From JAYREN01 sp041908845 (GTDB taxonomy: Bacteria > Acidobacteriota > Holophagae > Holophagales > Holophagaceae), in the NCBI GenBank assembly GCA_041908845.1, contig JAYREN010000175.1, positions 1 to 6,730 of the forward strand: a stretch of 6,730 bases of DNA, written 5' to 3'. Position numbers and translations under genes: made by a program. Below, piece after piece: positions 1 through 5,605 of this stretch. The notes below the pieces were generated by a model that was given only the letters and a program-made list of their open reading frames with translations, had not been told where the DNA came from and ran no database searches. The number at the start of each line of letters is the position of its first letter. The stretch's first letter is position 1.

Positions 1-644
1 TCCGACGTTTCCTGGTGCCCATCCTGAGCACCCAGGGCTATCCCGTGGTTACGGCGGTTTCGGCCTCGGAAGGTATCGCCATGGCCCGCAGCCACAATCC
101 GGACCTGGTGCTCCTGGACTTGGGCCTGCCGGATATGGACGGTCTCGCGGTGCTGCGGGAGCTGCGAAGCTGGAGTCGACGTCCCGTGATCATCATCAGC
201 GCCCGTAGCCAGGAGCGAGAAAAGGTCCGAGCCCTGGACGAAGGGGCCGACGACTATCTGACCAAACCCTTCGGCGCGGCCGAGCTGCTGGCCCGGATCC
301 GCGTGGCCCTCCGCCATGCGGTGCAGACCGCGACCCCCCAGTCCACCTTCACCCTCGCAGGCCTGCGGGTGGATCTGGAGCGACGCGAGGTGAGCCTGAA
401 TGGTGAGTCCATCCGACTCACCCCCATCGAGTACCGACTCCTGGAAGCCCTCGTCCGCCGCGCCGGAAGAGTCGCCACCCACCAGCAGCTCCTCGCAGAA
501 GTCTGGGGCCCCGCAGGTGAGGGCCAGAACCACTACCTGCGAATCTACATGGCCCAGCTCCGCAAGAAGCTTGAGGTCGATCCCAACCGCCCCAGCTTCC
601 TGCTCACGGAACCAGGCGTGGGCTACCGGCTGAGTGGCGAGTAG
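1..644 (+). CDS. kdpE: KdpE-type response regulator (5' end outside window)
   Basis: OmpR/PhoB-family two-component response regulator, cytoplasmic. In characterised systems KdpE is phosphorylated by the sensor kinase KdpD and activates the kdpFABC potassium-uptake ATPase under K+ limitation or osmotic stress. The frame is open to the left edge (codons from 3 read RRFL before VPIL), so the start and the acidic pair of the receiver lie off-window; perhaps 10-20 residues are missing. Visible receiver residues are the phospho-acceptor Asp in LLDLGLPDMDG (codon 117-119), the switch Ser in IIISAR (198-200) and the conserved Lys in DYLTKPFG (264-266). A winged-helix DNA-binding domain fills roughly 345-640. 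LTPIEYRLLEAL, QLLAEVWGP, HYLRIYMAQLRKKLE and the final GVGYRL match KdpE more closely than PhoB or OmpR. The gene ends TAG, 42 nt before bioB on the same strand. kdpD and kdpABC, expected upstream, are not visible. KdpE rather than another OmpR-type regulator is a confident family-level call. Confidence 0.92.
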   Translation, partial: RRFLVPILSTQGYPVVTAVSASEGIAMARSHNPDLVLLDLGLPDMDGLAVLRELRSWSRRPVIIISARSQEREKVRALDEGADDYLTKPFGAAELLARIRVALRHAVQTATPQSTFTLAGLRVDLERREVSLNGESIRLTPIEYRLLEALVRRAGRVATHQQLLAEVWGPAGEGQNHYLRIYMAQLRKKLEVDPNRPSFLLTEPGVGYRLSGE

Positions 645-660
645 GGGCCCGTGGTACCCT

Positions 661-687
661 TGAGGTCCTTCGTCGCGAAAGGCCTCA
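661..687 (+). promoter_or_regulatory. Hairpin over the bioB ribosome binding site
   Basis: The arms 661-672 (TGAGGTCCTTCG) and 676-687 (CGAAAGGCCTCA) pair at 12 positions around a 3-nt TCG loop: ten Watson-Crick pairs, one G-U wobble (666/682) and one C-A mismatch (668/680). The right arm contains the likely Shine-Dalgarno AAAGG (678-682) and ends on the A of the ATG, so folding would hide both. No T-run follows, so it is not a normal terminator. It does not resemble the TTGTAAACC-type BirA operator. The pairing is visible in the sequence; a regulatory role is inference. It could instead be coding sequence if translation begins at GTG 651. Confidence 0.4.
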
Positions 688-1625
688 TGACCCCCCACGA
701 AATCCGCGCCATCCATGACCTGCCCATTCCCGAACTGCTCTTCCGGGCCCAGAGTGTTCACCGCCAGAATTGGAACCCCGAAGAGATCCAGTTCTGCACC
801 CTGGATTCCATCAAGACCGGGGCCTGTCCCGAGGACTGCGCCTACTGCCCCCAGAGTGCCCGCTACGACACGGGCCTGAAGGTCGAACCCCTGAAGGATG
901 TGCAAGCGGTGCTGAAGGGCGCCGCCGAGGCCAAGGCCAACGGCTCCACCCGCTACTGCATGGGCGCCGCCTGGCGCGAGGTGCGGGACGACAAGAACTT
1001 CGATGCCGTGCTGGAGATGGTGCATGGCGTGGCCAGCATGGGCATGGAGGTCTGCGTCACTCTGGGCATGCTCAAGGTGGACCAGGCCAAGCGCTTGAAG
1101 GACGCGGGCTGCAAGGTCTACAACCACAACATCGACAGCAGCAAGGATTTCTACGAAACCGTCATCAGCACCCGCAAGTTCGACGAGCGCCTGGAGACCA
1201 TCGACGCGGTGCGCCAGGCGGGACTCGAAGTCTGCTGCGGCGGCATCGTGGGCATGGGCGAAACCATCGACCACCGCATCCACTTCCTCCAGGAATTGAC
1301 CGAGATGGATCCGGTGCCCGAGAGCATTCCCATCAACCACCTCGTCCCCGTGGAAGGCACGCCCCTGGCGGATCTGCCGCCCGTGCCGCCCCTTGAATTC
1401 ATCCGCATGATCGCCACGGCGCGCATCCTGTTCCCCACGAGCCGCATCCGCCTGAGCGCGGGCCGCACGTCCATGTCCGACGAGATGCAGGCCCTGGCCT
1501 TCTTCGCGGGGGCCAACAGCCTCTTCACCGGCGAGAAACTCCTCACCACCCCCAACCCCGGTGAGAGCCACGACCATCGGCTGATGGAAGCGCTGGGGAT
1601 GAGGGTGGAGGGCGCGAGGGCCTGA
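687..1625 (+). CDS. bioB: Biotin synthase BioB
   Basis: Radical SAM enzyme that inserts sulfur into dethiobiotin, the last step of biotin synthesis; cytoplasmic. From the ATG at 687 it has 312 residues, shorter than E. coli BioB (346) because the C-terminal tail after the TTPNPGE region is reduced. The [4Fe-4S]/SAM motif GACPEDCAYC carries C47, C51 and C54. The [2Fe-2S] ligands are also present: C91 (RYCMGAAW), C123 (EVCVTLG), C183 (EVCCGGIVGMGE) and R255 (IRLSAGR). YNHNIDSS and the VPINHLVPVEGTPLA segment are typical of the family. I chose ATG 687 because TPHEIRAIHDLPIPELLF aligns with the usual N-terminus and AAAGG (678-682) lies 4 nt upstream. An in-frame GTG at 651 would add 12 residues without a well-spaced Shine-Dalgarno. 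No other biotin gene is nearby. The gene may be read through from kdpE. A leader hairpin covers its ribosome binding site (see 661-687). Confidence 0.95.
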   Translation: MTPHEIRAIHDLPIPELLFRAQSVHRQNWNPEEIQFCTLDSIKTGACPEDCAYCPQSARYDTGLKVEPLKDVQAVLKGAAEAKANGSTRYCMGAAWREVRDDKNFDAVLEMVHGVASMGMEVCVTLGMLKVDQAKRLKDAGCKVYNHNIDSSKDFYETVISTRKFDERLETIDAVRQAGLEVCCGGIVGMGETIDHRIHFLQELTEMDPVPESIPINHLVPVEGTPLADLPPVPPLEFIRMIATARILFPTSRIRLSAGRTSMSDEMQALAFFAGANSLFTGEKLLTTPNPGESHDHRLMEALGMRVEGARA

Positions 1626-1629
1626 GCGA

Positions 1630-3066
1630 TCAGAACTGATTCCAGAGGTACTGGTTGGTCACTTCGTGGTGGAACTGCACCTCACCGGCCTTCACCACGG
1701 AGCCTAGCGCCTTGGGACAGCGTTCGGCCTGGGCCAGCTTCAGCTCGGCATACTTCGCGTGGACGTCTTCCCCCAGGATCTCCGCCAAGAACCGACTGCC
1801 CTTGAAGAGGCGGATGGCGTCGAAGATGTTGTCGGGAAGGAACCGCGTGCGGGGCCGCTTGCTGTCATCGGCCTCGACGATGGGGCCTTCGAGCCCCGTG
1901 CGGAGCAGGGTGTAGAGGTTGAGATAGGGATTGGTGTCGGGGCCGACGCTGCGCACTTCCACCCGGGCGGACTTGGGATTGCCCAAGGGGATACGCACCA
2001 TGGAACCCCGATCCGTCGGGCTCACCTTGATCTGATTGGGGGCCTCGAAATGGGGATCCAGGCGGCGGTAGGCGTTCACGGAGGGGTTGGCCACCAGGCA
2101 GAGTTCCTGGGCGTTGGAGAGGATCCGGTTGACGAAGTCCCAGGCCAGGGAGCTTAGGCCCTCCTTGCCATCCTTCTTGTAGAAGAGGTTCTTGCCCTTC
2201 TTCGCCAGGCTCAGGTTGGTATGCATGCCGTTGCCATTCACCCCCGCCACAGGTTTGGGCAGGAAGCTGGCAGTGAGTCCCATCTGGGCGGCCACCTGGC
2301 GGCTCAACAGCTTGTAGATCTGTACCTGGTCGGCGGCCATGAGGGCCTCGCTGTAGCTGAAGTTCATCTCGAACTGGCTGGGCGCCACCTCGGGGTGGTC
2401 CTTCTCGTTGAGAAAGCCCATGGCGCGCTGGGCCTCGGCAGCGGTGTCGATGAACTGGCGCAGGGCGTCGCCGGGCAGGCTGTGGTAGTAGCCGCCCGTG
2501 CTGATGAACTCGAAGCGGCCCGTCTCGTGGTAGTGGCGCTCCGCTTCCAGCCCCTTGAAGAGGAAGCCTTCCACTTCGTGAGCGGCGTGACAGACGAGGC
2601 CTTCCTTCTCGTACAGTTCATCCGCGTAGGCCTTGAGGCGAGCGCGCATGTCGCCCTCGTAAGGCGTACCGTCCTGGTTCTGCACCAATCCGAAGACCAG
2701 CACCTTGCCGGGCCCAAAGATGTCCGAGGGCATCCAGTAGAAGGAGGTCCAGTCCACCCCCAGGCGCAGATCGGATTCGGACTGCACGGAGAAGCCCCGG
2801 ATGCTGGAGCCGTCGAAGGTCAGGTTGTCGTACGACCCCAACAGGAATTTCTTGTCGTAGTCCAGCATGTGGAAGCGGCCTTCCAGGTCCGTGAAACAGA
2901 CCGTCACGGCCTTGATGCGCTTCTCCGCCGCCAGGTAGGCCATGCGCTCCTCGCGGATCTTGTCCGGCGAGACCCGGTCCAGCCGCTGCTGCCGGGAGGC
3001 GAGGTTCATTTCCTCCAGGGTGTCGTAGGGGATCTCGAGGAAGTCGCGCAGGGCCGTGGTGGTCAT
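1630..3066 (-). CDS. glnA: Type I glutamine synthetase
   Basis: ATP-dependent ligation of ammonia to glutamate, the entry point of nitrogen assimilation; a cytoplasmic oligomer in known members. It has 478 residues from ATG 3066. The N-terminal beta-grasp segment FDGSSIRGF is at about 84-92. Catalytic and metal-binding positions expected from bacterial GS are present: E164/E166 (HEVEGF), E226 and E233 (HPEVAPSQFE), H282 (NGNGMH), R334 and E341 (NAYRRLDPHFEAP), R358, and E370/R372 (RVEVRS). The start is fixed by AAGGAG 5 nt upstream; a longer frame to 3120 would begin in the AT-rich leader. The region that carries the adenylylated Tyr in E. coli GlnA (NLYDLPPE) is replaced by an RTRFLPDNIFDAIRLF-type sequence, so GlnE-type adenylylation looks unlikely. 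The HHEVTNQYLWNQF tail is unusual against E. coli GlnA and suggests a GSI side branch, but the retained active site argues for a genuine synthetase. It converges on bioB with 4 nt between stop codons. Confidence 0.9.
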   Translation of the reverse strand: MTTTALRDFLEIPYDTLEEMNLASRQQRLDRVSPDKIREERMAYLAAEKRIKAVTVCFTDLEGRFHMLDYDKKFLLGSYDNLTFDGSSIRGFSVQSESDLRLGVDWTSFYWMPSDIFGPGKVLVFGLVQNQDGTPYEGDMRARLKAYADELYEKEGLVCHAAHEVEGFLFKGLEAERHYHETGRFEFISTGGYYHSLPGDALRQFIDTAAEAQRAMGFLNEKDHPEVAPSQFEMNFSYSEALMAADQVQIYKLLSRQVAAQMGLTASFLPKPVAGVNGNGMHTNLSLAKKGKNLFYKKDGKEGLSSLAWDFVNRILSNAQELCLVANPSVNAYRRLDPHFEAPNQIKVSPTDRGSMVRIPLGNPKSARVEVRSVGPDTNPYLNLYTLLRTGLEGPIVEADDSKRPRTRFLPDNIFDAIRLFKGSRFLAEILGEDVHAKYAELKLAQAERCPKALGSVVKAGEVQFHHEVTNQYLWNQF

Positions 3067-3192
3067 GGTAGCTCCTTGAACGCGTGAGTCATTACCCATG
3101 AATCCAAATTTAGACCACACGAATGCAATTTTGATCTAATTTTTTGTATGTTAAAAATAATTTTCAATTCAATAATCACAAGTACCACAAAC
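3067..3192 (-). promoter_or_regulatory. AT-rich intergenic region, probable glnA promoter region
   Basis: This 126-nt gap lies between the DinB-family gene and glutamine synthetase, both on the minus strand, so it is the place for a glnA promoter. Its core (3121-3180) has only 11 G or C in 60 bases, in a GC-rich neighbourhood. No convincing -35/-10 pair and no GG-N10-GC sigma-54 element stands out; the best sigma-70 guesses (TTGTGA or TTGAAA with AT-rich -10s) are weak. An imperfect inverted repeat is present: TTAGACC at 3110-3116 and GATCTAA at 3133-3139 (6 of 7 pairs), with centres 23 bp apart, compatible with a dimeric regulator. There is no GC hairpin plus T-run to end the upstream gene. 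Promoter function is inferred from position and composition. Confidence 0.5.
3072..3077 (-). promoter_or_regulatory. Shine-Dalgarno of glutamine synthetase
   Basis: On the minus strand AAGGAG is followed by a 5-nt spacer (CTACC) and ATG at 3066-3064. This is a near-ideal site and decides the start against the upstream in-frame ATGs at 3099 and 3120. Confidence 0.85.
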
Positions 3193-3753
3193 TCAACGCC
3201 GACTCGCGGGCGGAATGATGCCGTTCATGCGGAGGTACACCACCATCTGGCCGTAGTGGTTGAAGCCGTGTCCCTGGGCGATGGTGGCGAACCCGAGTCG
3301 ACTCCCCTTGCCCTGGCCCCAGGGGCTCTTCACCAGACCCATCACGTTGGCCTCGGTGAGGGTGCCGAAGGCCTTGTGGAGGTAGGCAAAGGAATCCTTG
3401 AGATACTTCACGATCTCGGCCTTGGTCTTGAGTGTCTCGGGTCCATTGTCCCCGCCGATCTCCATGGCAGGCTTCTCCTCCAGAAGGGCCGCCGCGAGGG
3501 CCACGTTCACCGAGGCGATGTGCTTGACCTGCTCGGCGAAGGTCTTCACGCCCTTGAACTCCCCCTGGGTGGGGGCAAAGGCGAACTTCTCCTCGGGCAT
3601 GGCCTCGGCGGCGGGGACCACTTCCCCCTCCATGCCCTTCAGGCTCCGGTCGAGACTCTGGGCGAGCGTGGGGGCGGCAACCGGGGCGGGAGCCTGGGCC
3701 TGGAGACCAGGGGCAACGGCAGAAACGAGCAGTGAGAGACATAGGGTCTTCAT
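3193..3753 (-). CDS. Secreted DinB-family protein
   Basis: A 186-residue protein with a Sec-type signal peptide (MKTLCLSLLVSAVAPGLQA, likely cleavage near residues 19-21) and an Ala/Pro-rich linker to about 28. A helical domain follows that fits the DinB/YfiT four-helix bundle. The three metal-ligand histidines of that fold are at H78 (FAEQVKHIASVN), H162 and H166 (QGHGFNHYGQM), and it ends with the typical YLRMNGIIPP helix. Known DinB-fold proteins bind Zn or Ni, and some are thiol S-transferases (for example the bacillithiol transferase BstA); most exported members are uncharacterised, so no reaction is assigned. The start is supported by AGGAG 5 nt upstream. The gene follows the symporter by 23 nt and may be the last gene of that operon, although a terminator-like hairpin lies between them. 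It would act outside the cytoplasm, presumably in the periplasm. Confidence 0.8.
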   Translation of the reverse strand: MKTLCLSLLVSAVAPGLQAQAPAPVAAPTLAQSLDRSLKGMEGEVVPAAEAMPEEKFAFAPTQGEFKGVKTFAEQVKHIASVNVALAAALLEEKPAMEIGGDNGPETLKTKAEIVKYLKDSFAYLHKAFGTLTEANVMGLVKSPWGQGKGSRLGFATIAQGHGFNHYGQMVVYLRMNGIIPPASRR

Positions 3754-3758
3754 GGCAA

Positions 3759-3763
3759 CTCCT
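3759..3763 (-). promoter_or_regulatory. Shine-Dalgarno of the DinB-family gene
   Basis: AGGAG on the minus strand, 5 nt (TTGCC) before ATG 3753-3751, lies inside the 23-nt gap after the symporter. It indicates independent initiation rather than coupling by overlap. Confidence 0.8.
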
Positions 3764-3765
3764 GG

Positions 3766-3784
3766 AAAAGGGCGCCTCAGGCGC
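3766..3784 (-). terminator. Weak terminator-like hairpin at the symporter stop codon
   Basis: On the minus strand GCGCC (3784-3780) and GGCGC (3776-3772) form a perfect 5-bp GC stem whose 3-nt loop is the symporter TGA stop, followed by CC and TTTT (3769-3766). The stem and T-run are short for an intrinsic terminator, so partial termination or attenuation before the DinB gene is the most I would claim. A larger hairpin lies just upstream in the coding end (3794-3822). Confidence 0.3.
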
Positions 3785-5486
3785 GTTGGGACGCCTCGCC
3801 TGCCGCCCTAGGCGGTGCGAGGGTTTGGAACAGCAGGGAGAGCAGCACGACGCAGACGCAGCCGACAACGTTGTACCAAAGGAAGGAAATGCCCGTGAAG
3901 GCGAAGCAGGCCAGCACGACCACCTCCGCCACCAGCGCCGCCCAGAAGGCCGCGCCGCCGGTGACGCGCTTGAGGTAGAAGGCCACCAAGAAGATGCCCA
4001 GGATCGTGCCGTAGAAGAGGCTCCCCAGGATATTCACGGCCTCGATCAGCGAGCCGAGGCGGCTGGCGTACTGAGCGAAGAGCAGCGCGAAGCAGCCCCA
4101 CCCGAAAGTCGCGAGGCGGGACACCCACACCTCCTTGGCCGGATCCGTCTTCCCCAAGAGCCGTCGCCAGACATCCACCACCGTGGTGGCCCCCAGGGCG
4201 TTGATCTCCGCCGACATGGAGGACATCGACGCCGAGAACACCGCCGCCAGCACCAGCCCGATGAGCCCCGCCGGCAGACTCGCCAACACGTAGGAGAGGA
4301 ACACGTAATTCACATCGTTGCCGCCGGAGGCCGGGTCGCTGCGGCGCACCACGTCCACGGCCCTGGCGCGCACCACCTTGGCCCGGACATCGGCGGCCTG
4401 AAGCTCCGCTCGGGCCTGGACCTCGGCGGGCTGATCGCCCCTCTGACGCGCTGCCAGGAAGCCCTGCACCTTCGCGGCCCGATGATCCACCGCCATTCGG
4501 TATTCGGCTTCCGCCTGCTTGAAGGCCGCACCCTCCGGTCCCGAGCGGGCCTTGGCCACGGCCGCGGGATTAAAGAAGACCGGCGGCGCGTTGAACTGGT
4601 AGAAGACGAAGACCAGCACGCCGAGCATCAGGATAAGGAACTGCATGGGCACCTTGAAGAGGCCGTTGGCCAGCAGGCCCAGACGGCTCTGGGTGATGGA
4701 CTTGCCCGTGAGATAGCGCTGCACTTGGCTCTGGTCCGTGCCGAAGTACGAAAGGGCGAGAAAGAAACCACCGATGAGACCGGACCACAACGTGTAGCGA
4801 TTGTTGAGGTCCAGGGAGGCGTCGATGGCATTCAGGCGGCCCAGGGCCCCGGCCACGTGCAGCGCCTGGGGAAGGGACACCTCCGCCGGAAGCTGACGCA
4901 GGGCCATGATCCCGGCCAGCACCATGCCGCAGATGATGATGACCATCTGCAGGCTCTGGGCCCAGGACACGGCCCGCGTGCCTCCGGAAACGGTGTAGAT
5001 CATCACCAGCCCAGCCACGATCGCCAGGTTGACCTGGAGGTTCCACCCCAGCAGCACCGAGAGCACCAGGGCGGGCGCATAGATCGTTAGCCCCACCGCC
5101 AACCCACGCTGGATGAGGAACAGGAAGGCCGCCAGGGCGCGGGTCTTGAGATCGAAGCGGCCCTCCAGATACTCGTAGGCCGTGAAGACCTTCAACCGAT
5201 GGAAGATGGGCACCACCGTCACCGATAGCACCACCATGGCCAGGGGCAGCCCCAGGTAGAACTGCACAAAGCGCAGGCCATCCACGTAGGCCTGGCCCGG
5301 CGTCGAGATGAAGGTGATGGCGCTGGCCTGGGTGGCCATGATGCTCAGGCAGATGGTGGTCCAGCGGGCATCCCGACCCGACAGCAGGTAGCCCTCCGCA
5401 TCCTTGCGCGCCCGCCCCTTCCAGAGCCCGAAGAGCACCACGAAAACCAGGGCGCCGCCGAGCACCAGCCAGTCGAGGCGACTCAC
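3777..5486 (-). CDS. Sodium:solute symporter (SSS family)
   Basis: A 569-residue inner-membrane Na+-coupled symporter. Numbered from GTG 5486, TM1 is at about 5-22. Family motifs are FTAYEYLEGRFD (101-112), YTVSGGTRAVSWAQSLQM (164-181), FGTDQSQVQRYLTGKS (248-263) and AAVFSASMSSMSAEINALG (414-432), whose Ser-rich helix corresponds to the SSS Na+-site region. Many further hydrophobic helices fit a 13-14 TM LeuT-type fold. Between the helix ending near 303 and the one beginning near 392 lies a hydrophilic, Ala/Glu/Arg/Gln-rich insertion (about 305-390), probably helical. I chose GTG 5486 over GTG 5525 because it overlaps the stop of the 40-residue gene in a GTGA arrangement and puts a normal N-terminus (MSRLDWLVLGGAL) just before TM1; the extra 13 codons merely overlap the small gene. 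The substrate is unknown: sugars, sialic acid-like compounds, amino acids and others are all possible in this family. Confidence 0.9.
   Translation of the reverse strand: MSRLDWLVLGGALVFVVLFGLWKGRARKDAEGYLLSGRDARWTTICLSIMATQASAITFISTPGQAYVDGLRFVQFYLGLPLAMVVLSVTVVPIFHRLKVFTAYEYLEGRFDLKTRALAAFLFLIQRGLAVGLTIYAPALVLSVLLGWNLQVNLAIVAGLVMIYTVSGGTRAVSWAQSLQMVIIICGMVLAGIMALRQLPAEVSLPQALHVAGALGRLNAIDASLDLNNRYTLWSGLIGGFFLALSYFGTDQSQVQRYLTGKSITQSRLGLLANGLFKVPMQFLILMLGVLVFVFYQFNAPPVFFNPAAVAKARSGPEGAAFKQAEAEYRMAVDHRAAKVQGFLAARQRGDQPAEVQARAELQAADVRAKVVRARAVDVVRRSDPASGGNDVNYVFLSYVLASLPAGLIGLVLAAVFSASMSSMSAEINALGATTVVDVWRRLLGKTDPAKEVWVSRLATFGWGCFALLFAQYASRLGSLIEAVNILGSLFYGTILGIFLVAFYLKRVTGGAAFWAALVAEVVVLACFAFTGISFLWYNVVGCVCVVLLSLLFQTLAPPRAAGEASQRA
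3794..3822 (-). other. Strong hairpin in the 3' end of the symporter gene
   Basis: CCTCGC (3822-3817) pairs with GCGAGG (3799-3794), and CCGCC (3815-3811) with GGCGG (3807-3803), around a TAG loop. An internal loop of 1 and 3 nt separates the two stems. Eleven GC-rich pairs are visible. It encodes part of the last 15 residues of the symporter. With the hairpin at 3772-3784 it makes a structured mRNA end that could stabilise the symporter message or define a processing point. GC-rich coding sequence can form such stems by chance. Confidence 0.35.
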
Positions 5487-5605
5487 CGGAACACCCGCCC
5501 GAACACCGCCAGGAGGATGATCCACAGCACCAGCGCCCCCAGCACCAGCGCATAGATTCGGTTCCAGGAGCCCATCACGGGCGGAGGATCCTCTCGCGGA
5601 TTCAC
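5483..5605 (-). CDS. 40-residue single-pass membrane protein, symporter-associated
   Basis: Small gene starting at GTG 5605. It overlaps the TGA of the upstream PIG-L-like gene by 4 nt (GTGA at 5602-5605), and its own TGA overlaps the symporter GTG by 4 nt (5483-5486). A Shine-Dalgarno GGGGAG (5612-5617) sits 6 nt before the GTG. The product has a short proline-rich N-terminus (NPREDPPP), then VMGSWNRIY, then one hydrophobic helix (about residues 18-35, YALVLGALVLW followed by IILLAVF), and a basic end (GRVFR), so the N-terminus may face outward. A later ATG at 5575 would give 30 residues with a poorer upstream site. From memory, tiny ORFs with a PPxxGSWxxxY-then-helix pattern precede SSS symporters in other Bacteroidota and Acidobacteriota; I could not verify that here. 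Function is unknown; the coupling suggests a subunit or stabiliser of the symporter. Confidence 0.75.
   Translation of the reverse strand: MNPREDPPPVMGSWNRIYALVLGALVLWIILLAVFGRVFR

Noticed and set aside
15..17. GTG as the start of the response regulator
   Set aside because: The frame continues upstream to the window edge with conserved residues (RRFLVPIL), and a start here would remove the acidic pair and first helix of the receiver.
651..653. GTG as the bioB start
   Set aside because: It gives 12 extra residues with no family resemblance and only GGGG 3 nt upstream. ATG 687 fits the normal N-terminus, though the choice is not certain.
770..1396. Second plus-strand frame inside bioB
   Set aside because: It is an Arg/Gly/His-rich out-of-frame reading of a verified gene.
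1629..1640. ATCAGAACTGAT palindrome at the convergent gene ends
   Set aside because: It is too short, with a 2-nt loop and no T-run, to be a terminator on either strand. It is recorded only as a symmetry.
2221..3087. 288-residue plus-strand open frame opposite glutamine synthetase
   Set aside because: It is an antisense frame of a clearly identified enzyme, with low-complexity Val/Gly/His/Leu composition and no recognisable motif.
3100..3120. Upstream ATG start for glutamine synthetase
   Set aside because: It lies in the AT-rich leader without a Shine-Dalgarno, while ATG 3066 has AAGGAG at 5 nt.
3148..3735. Plus-strand open frame starting in the AT-rich region
   Set aside because: It is antisense to the DinB-family gene, has no ribosome binding site and its sequence is repetitive Gly/Leu/His.
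3732..5090. 452-residue plus-strand open frame opposite the symporter
   Set aside because: Its His/Gln/Arg/Gly-rich composition is typical of the antisense of a GC-rich gene, with no domain, and it spans the symporter and the DinB start.
5487..5525. GTG 5525 as the symporter start
   Set aside because: The extra 13 codons overlap the 40-residue gene and precede no recognisable feature. The GTGA overlap at 5486 explains the start better.
5584..5593. GAGGATCCTC palindrome inside the 40-residue gene
   Set aside because: A 10-bp perfect palindrome with no repeat elsewhere in the window; it codes in frame and is compatible with chance.
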